Assembly: GCA_041477655.1 (NCBI GenBank)
Contig: JBGOUP010000040.1
Span: 1 to 5,229, forward strand
DNA from: JBGOUP01 sp041477655
GTDB taxonomy: Bacteria > Patescibacteriota > UBA1384 > 2-12-FULL-50-11
DNA: 5,229 bases
Reading direction: 5' to 3'
A program made the translations under genes and the position numbers. Shown in pieces: positions 1 to 5,229 of the stretch. Under the pieces are notes generated by a model that worked only from the letters and a program-made list of their open reading frames with translations, was not told the origin of the DNA and searched no databases. Positions within the stretch are counted from its first letter, which is position 1. The number at the start of each line of letters is the position of its first letter.

Positions 1-174
1 CTACAGACATTCAACAACCTACTCGTTGACTATCTGCTTTTCTACAACACCGAACGGCCCCATCAAGCCCTTAAATACCGTTCCCCAATGGCCGTCGTCG
101 TTGATCACCTCCAAAAGTCCAATATGTATGCAACCAATACAGAGTCTGGTTTTGAGGCGGAATTTCGGATATAA
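1..174 (+). CDS. Transposase, C-terminal fragment (integrase core, IS3/IS481 type)
   Basis: This is the last 57 codons of an open reading frame that enters from the left edge and stops with TAA at 172-174. The translation contains the block YLLFYNTERPHQAL followed by a serine-proline (SPM), which is the typical C-terminal end of the DDE integrase core (rve_3) in IS3 and IS481 transposases. The final catalytic Glu lies further upstream, outside the window. The family cuts and joins insertion-sequence ends. Only 8 bp separate the stop codon from the next tRNA gene, so there is no obvious room for a terminal inverted repeat. The copy may therefore be a remnant, or its end may overlap the coding region. 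The fragment is too short to name the exact family, and the state of the rest of the gene cannot be judged. Confidence 0.85.
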   Translation, partial: LQTFNNLLVDYLLFYNTERPHQALKYRSPMAVVVDHLQKSNMYATNTESGFEAEFRI

Positions 175-182
175 TCCCAACT

Positions 183-253
183 AGCGGGGTAGGGGAATGG
201 CACCCCGAGTGGCTCATAACCACTAGGTACAGGTTCGAATCCTGTCCCCGCTA
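183..253 (+). tRNA. tRNA-Met (anticodon CAT), 71 nt
   Basis: A full cloverleaf can be drawn. The acceptor stem is AGCGGGG (183-189) with CCCCGCT (246-252) and discriminator A253. The D stem is GGGG (192-195) with CCCC (203-206) and the loop carries the GG pair. The anticodon stem is AGTGG/CCACT around loop CTCATAA, anticodon CAT at 215-217. The T stem is ACAGG/CCTGT around the canonical loop TTCGAAT. CCA is not encoded. A CAT anticodon can mean initiator Met, elongator Met or the lysidine-modified Ile2. The weak A1-U72 pair and the purine-pyrimidine pair G11-C24 lean towards an initiator, but the three consecutive G-C pairs expected at the base of the initiator anticodon stem are interrupted by a T-A pair. 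The subtype is left open. Confidence 0.93.
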
Positions 254-258
254 CTGTT

Positions 259-302
259 CGACTCACTCCGTTTGCTCACAGCCTACGGCCAAAGTCGAGT
301 CG
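259..302. repeat. Imperfect inverted repeat between the two tRNA genes
   Basis: CGACTC (259-264) pairs with GAGTCG (297-302), and CCGT (268-271) pairs with ACGG (285-288) inside it, giving a two-tier hairpin with a 13-base apical loop and unequal internal loops. It lies just after the first tRNA and could be a processing or weak termination structure, or a dispersed palindromic repeat. No run of T follows it directly, so it is not a standard intrinsic terminator. Nothing else is seen in the spacer 254-351 apart from a T-rich stretch near 323-340. No convincing promoter was found there. Confidence 0.4.
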
Positions 303-351
303 TGGATCAAATATCGAAACACGTTTGGTATTTGGTTTTTGAAGATAACCT

Positions 352-423
352 GCCGGTGTAGCTTAGTGGTAAAGCGAGGGACTCATAAACCCTAGATTGG
401 TGGTCCGATTCCACCCATCGGCA
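352..423 (+). tRNA. tRNA with anticodon CAT (Met or Ile2), 72 nt, slightly irregular
   Basis: The acceptor stem GCCGGTG (352-358) pairs with CATCGGC (416-422) with one G-U, and the discriminator is A423. The D stem GCTT/AAGC encloses AGTGGTA. The anticodon loop CTCATAA has CAT at 384-386. The T stem GGTGG/CCACC is perfect and CCA is not encoded. Two oddities are visible: the last anticodon-stem pair is A381-A389 (a mismatch at 31-39), and the T loop reads TCCGATT, with C instead of the near-universal T at position 55. C11-G24 and the strong G1-C72 pair argue against an initiator, so it is elongator Met or Ile2. The gene ends four bases before the start codon of the next gene, so the two are probably transcribed together. 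Confidence 0.85.
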
Positions 424-427
424 CAAA

Positions 428-1345
428 ATGTATAAGTACCATTACCCCGCCCCACTTGTAATAAGTCTAAACGATGAGCTTGGCTTTCAGTTACGACAAA
501 AAGCTGCTAACTATCTAGGCTCAAACCGCAACACAACCGGAGCCGAGAGAGGCAATAACGAGCAACAGGGATTTGGGGCACTGGCGGAAATTGTTGTCCG
601 CAATAAACTGGGTATGCCCGAGCTCAATCCAGGAGATCATCCTCTAGCCTATGACATATTATTGCCCTCTGGTGTAAAAGCTGACGTGAAGTGTCGGGGC
701 GGAAGCCTACCTTTCAAGGAAGAATACGAAAGTGATGACGGAATTCCAAGAGAAGCAAAACATAACCTCTTTGCCCGCCAAGTGCACGACAAGAAATTAG
801 ATACAGACCTCTACTTAATGACTCACCTAGAAACTCCCAACAAAGCTACCCTGCCAGGCACCACCAGACAGAGAAAATGGATTCTATACGTTTGTGGGTG
901 GGTTTCAAAGGACAGAGTTCTCAAAGAGGGTGTTTACCTGCCCCGACATTCACTTAGTGAACGAGGCCGAAACTGGATGCAATATCGAGGCCAAGAAATT
1001 GAGTTTTATAATCGCAACCTGAACGGCTTAAAAGGGGTTAACGACCTATTGACAATTGAGACATCTGATATCGAGAAAGATCGAAATAAACAAGGTGGCT
1101 TAAACTTAACATCAGTTGACGCCATAAGAATTGCCTATGACTTAGTTGGACGAGGTGTTTTGTCGCAATTGCACATCGATTTTATTAAGAAAGAGCTAAA
1201 GATTAACAAGAACGTAAAACCAATCCTGAATCCGAATCAATATTTTCACTTATTGAAATGGCTTCGAGAGAAGAATGAGCTGACCGAGAATGAGCTACAA
1301 AAAGCTAGACAAATCCTCCAAGAGGAGTCTTCTGAAAAAATTTAA
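428..1345 (+). CDS. Probable type II restriction endonuclease, PD-(D/E)XK fold
   Basis: This 305-residue protein has no family I can name with certainty. Its N-terminal half fits a PD-(D/E)XK nuclease core: a helix with Glu54 (GALAEIVVRNKLG), then Asp76 in a beta strand (YDILL), then Asp86-Val-Lys88 (ADVKCRG), giving the pattern E...D-X9-DXK. A strand-rich region follows (about 125-175, including WILYVCGWV). The C-terminal 80 residues are charged and look helical, and could contact DNA. The neighbour is a DNA methyltransferase read head-on, with a 4-bp overlap at the stop codons, which strongly supports a restriction role: cutting unmethylated foreign DNA at a site the partner protects. The ATG is only four bases after a tRNA gene and has no Shine-Dalgarno; the next in-frame ATG is codon 63, inside the nuclease core, so this start is preferred. 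The recognition sequence cannot be read from the protein. Confidence 0.72.
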   Translation: MYKYHYPAPLVISLNDELGFQLRQKAANYLGSNRNTTGAERGNNEQQGFGALAEIVVRNKLGMPELNPGDHPLAYDILLPSGVKADVKCRGGSLPFKEEYESDDGIPREAKHNLFARQVHDKKLDTDLYLMTHLETPNKATLPGTTRQRKWILYVCGWVSKDRVLKEGVYLPRHSLSERGRNWMQYRGQEIEFYNRNLNGLKGVNDLLTIETSDIEKDRNKQGGLNLTSVDAIRIAYDLVGRGVLSQLHIDFIKKELKINKNVKPILNPNQYFHLLKWLREKNELTENELQKARQILQEESSEKI

Positions 1346-2421
1346 AACAGCTGGTTGTTCGCACTGCTATATCTGGCTCTAGCTTGCTCGAGACGATTAT
1401 TACAAATCTCAATATAGTTAACACGGTGCTTTTTGTGTAAGTAAACTTCTTGGTTTTTTTCAATGCCAATATATTGCCTACCCTCCAGTGCCGCTGCAAC
1501 CAAAAAGCTACCACTGCCGCAGGCATTGTCCATTACAACATCGCCAGAGTTAGTAAATGTTCGAATTAAATACCTACCTAGCTCAACTGGTTTCTGGGTG
1601 GGATGATAAACTTGGCCCTCGCTCTCTGCAGTCTTAAAATAAATGACATCGGTCGGATATCGTTGGCCTTCGCTCTTGACCTCAACAGTGCCGAAATCGC
1701 CGTAGCTTCCTGTCAGTTGATTCTTGCGAAAACCCTTATTGTATGGCTCTCCATAAGTCATTTGCGGATTATAAACGGGCTGATTTTTGTAGAAAATACA
1801 AATGTCCTCATGCTTTCGCAACGGTTGCTTTTTGGCATTGAGGAAATTCGTAGGCTTTGATTTTGTCCAAACTATTTTATATTTGAATAGTTTCTGATTG
1901 GAAAGTAGCAGTTGAGCCGTGAAAAGACCCTGCGCAGTCAGGACAATAGCTCCATTTAGCTTGATTATTCGTTGGTATTGGCTCCATAGTCTCTCCAGAG
2001 GAATAAGACTATCCCATTTATTCTGTGTAGTGCCGTATGGTAGATCACAGAGAATCATATTAACCGACCCGTCAGGAATTTTGCGCATCACATCAAGACA
2101 ATCTCCTTCAATAACTTTATTGATAAGAGTTTTATTAGCTCTGCCTGATAGGGGCTTGATTTGCTTGACGAAGAGCTTTTGCAGATATCTAAGGCAATAG
2201 GTATTAACTAATAATCTTTCTTTTCGAGCCCTCGCTTCTAGCTCCGCATAAGATTTCGCCCTCAACGCTTGTCTTATTTGGTCACTATTAAGTTGGTTTA
2301 TTACATCATATAAGTCGTCATGCTTCCTGCCAAAAGCCAGACTAAAACTTTTGGCCTTTGAGCTCTGGCTCCCCGTCTTGTAATCAGGGAAATAAACTGC
2401 CTTAAATGTCTGTCCTCCCAT
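1342..2421 (-). CDS. Site-specific DNA methyltransferase, beta class (N6-adenine or N4-cytosine)
   Basis: This 359-residue enzyme transfers a methyl group from S-adenosylmethionine to an exocyclic amino group of a DNA base. The motif order is that of the beta class (DNA_methylase N4/N6 family): motif IV DLPYGTTQNKWD at 126-137, then a target-recognition region (about 190-265), motif X HPTQKPVEL at 273-281, motif I DNACGSGSF at 298-306, and the motif II acidic residue Glu321 in YIGIEKN. Motif IV has Leu where the usual DPPY has Pro; DLPY is a known variant in this class. Residues 1-100 precede the catalytic domain and form an extension, basic and helical in its second half, of unknown role. 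The protein probably protects host DNA against the nuclease encoded head-on at 428-1345. The ATG follows an AT-rich region with no Shine-Dalgarno; GGGAGG lies inside the first codons, too late for this start, and no usable start follows closely. Whether the target is adenine or cytosine is not decided by the motifs. Confidence 0.93.
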   Translation of the reverse strand: MGGQTFKAVYFPDYKTGSQSSKAKSFSLAFGRKHDDLYDVINQLNSDQIRQALRAKSYAELEARARKERLLVNTYCLRYLQKLFVKQIKPLSGRANKTLINKVIEGDCLDVMRKIPDGSVNMILCDLPYGTTQNKWDSLIPLERLWSQYQRIIKLNGAIVLTAQGLFTAQLLLSNQKLFKYKIVWTKSKPTNFLNAKKQPLRKHEDICIFYKNQPVYNPQMTYGEPYNKGFRKNQLTGSYGDFGTVEVKSEGQRYPTDVIYFKTAESEGQVYHPTQKPVELGRYLIRTFTNSGDVVMDNACGSGSFLVAAALEGRQYIGIEKNQEVYLHKKHRVNYIEICNNRLEQARARYSSANNQLF

Positions 2422-2460
2422 TATATTTAATATAATATAATTATATGAATAATAAAATTA
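2422..2460 (-). promoter_or_regulatory. AT-rich promoter region of the methyltransferase gene with a 12-bp palindrome
   Basis: The 39 bases upstream of the methyltransferase ATG are almost only A and T. On the minus strand TATATT (2429-2434) sits 7 bases before the ATG, where a -10 box would start transcription at or next to the A of the start codon, giving a leaderless message. No clear -35 box is seen. A perfect palindrome ATATAATTATAT lies at 2435-2446, overlapping the upstream side of the -10 region; it could be an operator, but AT-rich DNA yields such palindromes by chance. Confidence 0.4.
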
Positions 2461-2512
2461 TATAGTGGGATTTCTAAATCTCTGAATAAATTTTAATTGG
2501 AGTTAAAATAGC

Positions 2513-2535
2513 AATTTAGTACAAGAAGCTAAATT
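2513..2535 (-). terminator. Possible weak terminator hairpin after the FtsB/DivIC-like gene
   Basis: AATTTAG (2513-2519) and CTAAATT (2529-2535) form a 7-bp stem with a 9-base loop, 6 bp beyond the stop codon of the minus-strand gene at 2542. The stem has only one G-C pair, and on the minus strand it is followed by a mixed sequence with a short T run rather than a clean T tract. The position fits a transcript end; the strength does not. The remainder of 2461-2541 shows no gene. Confidence 0.3.
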
Positions 2536-2541
2536 ATTCCC

Positions 2542-2940
2542 CTAATTTTGGCCGAAAAAGTACTGCCACCAACGAGAGAAATTGCTTTGGGGCGGCGGCG
2601 CAGTCGGCGAGATATTGTTGTAAATGCTATCCAGTGTTGATCTGGTATCGTCGGCCGATAGACCCTTAAAAGCGATCATTGTTTCGTCGGGTTTTTTCAT
2701 ATTCAATTTTTGCCGAGCGGCTACGTCTTGATAAGCCGAACTGCCGTAATAATAAATAAGTAGGCCTAACTTTTTGTTGCCTAATTCTTTCTGGTTATTG
2801 TCTTCATTGACCTGCTTAAGCCGTTGGGTTAATTTCTGGTTACGGATAATTAGCCGAACGTTGGAATAGAGAGCAAAAACAATAAACAAGGCCAAAGCCA
2901 GGCGGCCAAACAACGATTGGGTGTTTTGCCAGGTAGTCAT
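2542..2940 (-). CDS. FtsB/DivIC-like septum formation initiator protein
   Basis: This 132-residue single-pass membrane protein has a short cytoplasmic N terminus, one transmembrane helix at about 14-28 (LALALFIVFALYSNV), a coiled-coil segment rich in Gln, Asn, Lys and Leu (about 29-60), then a conserved-looking extracytoplasmic stretch YQDVAARQKLNMKKPDE at 70-86 and a Pro-rich tail. This architecture and the (Y)xExxARxxLxMxxPxE-like pattern match the FtsB/DivIC family, which joins FtsL and FtsQ/DivIB in the divisome and helps activate septal wall synthesis. A longer reading with TTG at 2974-2976 would begin inside the terminator hairpin and add 12 residues before the natural start, so the ATG at 2938-2940 is preferred. 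The gene follows the surface-protein gene on the same strand but is separated from it by a strong terminator. FtsB versus DivIC cannot be distinguished here. Confidence 0.75.
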   Translation of the reverse strand: MTTWQNTQSLFGRLALALFIVFALYSNVRLIIRNQKLTQRLKQVNEDNNQKELGNKKLGLLIYYYGSSAYQDVAARQKLNMKKPDETMIAFKGLSADDTRSTLDSIYNNISPTAPPPQSNFSRWWQYFFGQN

Positions 2941-2950
2941 AGTCAGTTGT

Positions 2951-2979
2951 AGTCTAGCAGATTGGCCTAAACACAAAAA
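2951..2979 (-). promoter_or_regulatory. Tentative promoter of the FtsB/DivIC-like gene
   Basis: On the minus strand TAGACT (2951-2956) matches 4 of 6 bases of the -10 consensus and lies 10 bases before the ATG, which would give a leader of about four bases. The sequence 17 bases upstream, TTTTTG (2974-2979), is a poor -35 and belongs to the terminator stem. A separate promoter is expected here because the upstream terminator should block most read-through, but the sequence match is weak. Confidence 0.2.
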
Positions 2980-3004
2980 CGACCCCGAAGGGTCGTTTTT
3001 GTGT
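2971..3004 (-). terminator. Strong intrinsic terminator with UUCG tetraloop, usable in both directions
   Basis: Two 15-base arms (2971-2985 and 2990-3004) are perfectly complementary around the 4-base loop 2986-2989. The GC-rich upper stem carries CGACCC/GGGTCG and the lower stem pairs five A with five T, so an RNA from either strand ends in a U run. On the minus strand the loop is TTCG closed by C-G, the very stable cUUCGg tetraloop, which points to the minus strand as the main user. It begins 7 bp after the stop codon of the surface-protein gene. Confidence 0.93.
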
Positions 3005-3011
3005 CGGCTAT

Positions 3012-5229
3012 CTAGCGACGCCGACGGTTTCTATTGTGTCCACTACTTTTTCGTTTGCTAGCTGTCGAAGATTGGTCGCTGTCTTTTTCTATCTTGTCTT
3101 CGTCGCTTGGCTTAATGATCCGATCATCTGATTGATCGTTAATCGAGCGAGACAAGGCGTAGAAACTGCCAGCAATAACCAAGAGAATAACGACGACAAT
3201 AAAGATGCGTACCCAATCTTGGCTTTTGGCCGTGCCGTCAGTTAACGGCTGATTGCCGTTCTGATCGTTTGGCGTCGTTGGCACCGGAGTCGGCTCGGCC
3301 GCTTTGGCTGGGGGTACCAGCAAGGCTTCAGCCGCCGGAGGGGTGGCCTGAACGACTTGCAAAGAACCGCTAATGGCTTCCGTTGTTATCACCGGTTGGC
3401 CATCAATCAAAGTGACGGTGGTTTTAACTCCGCGCGTCAGCGCCACGTTGAAGACATTTGATTTAATGCTTGGGTTTCCGGCCAGATCGAAGGCTGAAAC
3501 GCTAAAGTCGTAGGACTTGCCGGTGGCAATATCCTGGGCAATGGTTATGCCAGTTTGCTCGAGCGTCTTGTGTTCAGCGCCATTGTTAACATAACTGACT
3601 TGAAATGTCTGACTATCTGGGTCGTTACTAATCCATTGCGTTGTAACTCGGCAGGGATCACTAACACAGTTAGCCACCAGTTTAGTTAGCGTCGGCGCTT
3701 TTGGCCCGACAACGTCATTGGCCAGACTATAAGTTGTGACTGAATGAACATCAGAGCTATTTACCAACTCGACCGTGACATGATCAAACTGATTGTCACC
3801 GATATACATGAGCGGGAAGCTACCGTCTTCGTTACTCACGACAGAGTTAATTGGAGTTGTTAAATCGCTACCGAATACTTTCAAGGTTACGTCAGGCTGG
3901 CTAACCGCTCCTGCTTGACCGCTGATCGCATCCTGATTGCCCGGCTTATTTTGACTAACAATTGTTTTTGCCAAATCCAACGTTGGGGCTTGATTATCAA
4001 GAGCCTGGGTAACCACCGGTGGATCAGTTTCCATAGATTGGTTGCCAGCAAAGTCGATCGCCTCAACCGTAAATTCATAGCTAGTTGGCTTGTTTTTTAA
4101 GCCAGTAACAGCTTGGGTTGTGTTCAAGACAGTATCGAGATGATTCCAGCTAACGTCACCAATTCGGCGATAGTTGAGCTGATAATTGGTTACATCTGGC
4201 GAGGTGGTTGGGTCGCTGGCAGTCCAGCTAGCCGTTAAGCTACCACCGTTATCGTTTGGCGTGTCAGCCACTTGAAGATTGGTCGGCGCATCTGGAGCAA
4301 GCGAGTTGAAAGTAACACCATTGCTTGAGACCGGATCGCCGTTGATGCCAGCACCATTAACAGCCTCAACCGAAACATAATAGGTGGTGTTTTCGACTAG
4401 GCTAAGACCAGAGAAAGTGTGATTGGTTAGTGTTTCCGCTGCGTAAGTAGCGACATCGTTGCCACCCGGTGTTTTGCCGGCGGCGACCAGATACGAACTC
4501 ACTCCCGACTCTGGGTCGGTAAATCCACTCCAGTTGGCCGAAAGGCTAGTACCGTCAGCGGTAAAGCTGATATCCGCGGCTAAACTATCGCTAACCAGGC
4601 CGCCGTTAGCCGAAGTTACATCGTTAGTAACTGCTGGCGTAGCAAAGTTGTTTGGGCTAGCCGAAGAATCTAAATTGGCAAAACCAACCGAACTGTGCCA
4701 GGAACTGGCCTGTGTGCCATCAGCAATTTCGATGTTTCGCTCCATCGATTTCTTAACCGACACGTTTTCACCAGCAAAATACTGGTTACCATCACAACCG
4801 ATCGAGTCAACTATGGTCGTGTCGGACTGCTCTAAGTTTATGGCTTGGCAGGTATTGCTTAGCGAGATGCTTGTAGTGACAACATCCGGATCGACATTAA
4901 GCACCGAACTGGCCGAACCTTTGCCAAAATTACTAATCAGAAAATAACCGTTAGCGGCAACGCTGCCGGAACTAATAGTTAGATCTCCACTGCTACTCGC
5001 TGAATTTGTCAGAATCCACCCACTCAAATCAATATCTTGATTGGTGGTATTTCGAAGCTCAATCCATTCATCGCTGGAACTGGCAGTTGAGCCCATCCAC
5101 ATAATTTCGTTAATTACCACCTCTGGAGTGCCGGCCGCATGAGCGGCTTTGAGGGTGAGCAGCTGGGCAGCCACTGCTCCTTGCAACGCCAGAAGGGTAA
5201 CGAGAAATCGTGTGAAGAATTTTGAAACC
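3012..5229 (-). CDS. Surface protein with lamin-tail and fibronectin-III-like domains, C-terminal membrane anchor; 5' end outside window
   Basis: The frame stays open to the right edge, giving 738 codons without a start; residue numbers count from the codon at 5226-5228. A TTG at 5184-5186 could be called as start, but the 14 codons before it (VSKFFTRFLVTLLA) complete a signal peptide: a basic n-region, a long hydrophobic core and the cleavage-like AHAAG at about residues 29-33. The true start is therefore probably just beyond the edge. A lamin-tail domain follows (about 35-195; INEIMWMG, DEWIELRN, IDLSGWIL), then fibronectin-III-like domains (about 204-308 and 311-409), an Ig-like domain (412-506), a third fibronectin-III-like domain (509-599), a Pro/Ala/Thr linker, a transmembrane helix (about 672-692) and a cytoplasmic tail, acidic then ending RNRRRR. 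Cys127/Cys145 and Cys521/Cys526 could form disulfides. No LPXTG sorting motif is seen. Adhesion or envelope structure is likely, but the ligand is unknown. Confidence 0.88.
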   Translation of the reverse strand, partial: VSKFFTRFLVTLLALQGAVAAQLLTLKAAHAAGTPEVVINEIMWMGSTASSSDEWIELRNTTNQDIDLSGWILTNSASSSGDLTISSGSVAANGYFLISNFGKGSASSVLNVDPDVVTTSISLSNTCQAINLEQSDTTIVDSIGCDGNQYFAGENVSVKKSMERNIEIADGTQASSWHSSVGFANLDSSASPNNFATPAVTNDVTSANGGLVSDSLAADISFTADGTSLSANWSGFTDPESGVSSYLVAAGKTPGGNDVATYAAETLTNHTFSGLSLVENTTYYVSVEAVNGAGINGDPVSSNGVTFNSLAPDAPTNLQVADTPNDNGGSLTASWTASDPTTSPDVTNYQLNYRRIGDVSWNHLDTVLNTTQAVTGLKNKPTSYEFTVEAIDFAGNQSMETDPPVVTQALDNQAPTLDLAKTIVSQNKPGNQDAISGQAGAVSQPDVTLKVFGSDLTTPINSVVSNEDGSFPLMYIGDNQFDHVTVELVNSSDVHSVTTYSLANDVVGPKAPTLTKLVANCVSDPCRVTTQWISNDPDSQTFQVSYVNNGAEHKTLEQTGITIAQDIATGKSYDFSVSAFDLAGNPSIKSNVFNVALTRGVKTTVTLIDGQPVITTEAISGSLQVVQATPPAAEALLVPPAKAAEPTPVPTTPNDQNGNQPLTDGTAKSQDWVRIFIVVVILLVIAGSFYALSRSINDQSDDRIIKPSDEDKIEKDSDQSSTASKRKSSGHNRNRRRR

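Noticed and set aside
1603..2200. Plus-strand open frames (1603-1860 and 1919-2200) opposite the methyltransferase gene
   Set aside because: Both lie wholly antisense to conserved methyltransferase motifs and have no start signals or recognisable protein features, so they are shadows. The minus-strand frame at 1305-1526 is rejected for the same reason.
424..2541. att-type direct repeat of a tRNA 3' end flanking the restriction cassette
   Set aside because: The end sequences of both tRNAs were looked for to the right of the cassette and no copy was seen, so site-specific integration cannot be claimed.
2941..2976. Longer start (TTG at 2974-2976) for the FtsB/DivIC-like gene
   Set aside because: The TTG is inside the terminator stem of the upstream gene, and the extra 12 residues add nothing typical of the family; the ATG at 2938-2940 gives the normal short N terminus.
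3887..4100. Short open frames on both strands within the surface-protein gene
   Set aside because: They overlap the coding region of the fibronectin and Ig-like domains in other frames and show low-complexity basic translations typical of shadow frames.
4459..4947. Plus-strand open frame of 162 codons inside the surface-protein gene
   Set aside because: It is antisense to a long, well-supported gene with clear domains, and its translation has no recognisable motif.
5184..5186. TTG as the start of the surface-protein gene
   Set aside because: The frame stays open to the window edge and the upstream codons supply the basic and hydrophobic parts of a signal peptide, which the TTG start would cut through.
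1..5229. CRISPR array, riboswitch or C-protein gene
   Set aside because: No regularly spaced direct repeats were seen. The gaps between genes are short and hold no recognisable aptamer, and no small helix-turn-helix frame lies next to the restriction-modification genes.

Overview
The window looks like a bacterial chromosome fragment from the Candidate Phyla Radiation (Patescibacteria), possibly Saccharibacteria. This is an inference from gene style: a large lamin-tail/fibronectin surface protein with one C-terminal membrane anchor, a short FtsB/DivIC-like protein, tRNA genes without an encoded CCA, and genes without Shine-Dalgarno sequences. No phylogenetic marker is present, so the lineage is not proven. 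The standard bacterial code fits every reading frame.

Left part (1-430): the last 57 codons of an IS3/IS481-type transposase end 8 bp before a tRNA gene with a CAT anticodon. About 100 bp further on lies a second tRNA gene with a CAT anticodon, and an imperfect inverted repeat sits between the two. Four bases after the second tRNA, an open reading frame begins with no room for a leader or ribosome binding site.

Middle part (428-2541): a probable type II restriction-modification pair. The plus-strand gene encodes a likely PD-(D/E)XK endonuclease. The minus-strand gene encodes a beta-class amino DNA methyltransferase with motif IV DLPY and an N-terminal extension of about 100 residues. The genes converge and share the 4 bp TTAA. 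The methyltransferase has its own very AT-rich upstream region with a 12-bp palindrome. The nuclease has no obvious promoter other than that of the tRNA in front of it. The pair lies between tRNA genes and an apparent chromosomal cell-envelope region and is probably a horizontally acquired cassette.

Right part (2542-5229), all minus strand: a surface protein whose start lies beyond the right edge of the window, then a strong terminator hairpin with a cUUCGg tetraloop on the transcribed strand, then a small FtsB/DivIC-like division protein. The hairpin suggests the two are mostly separate transcription units.

The points most worth a second look are the tRNA-to-nuclease junction, the head-on restriction-modification arrangement with no C-protein gene in the window, and the two unusual CAT tRNAs.
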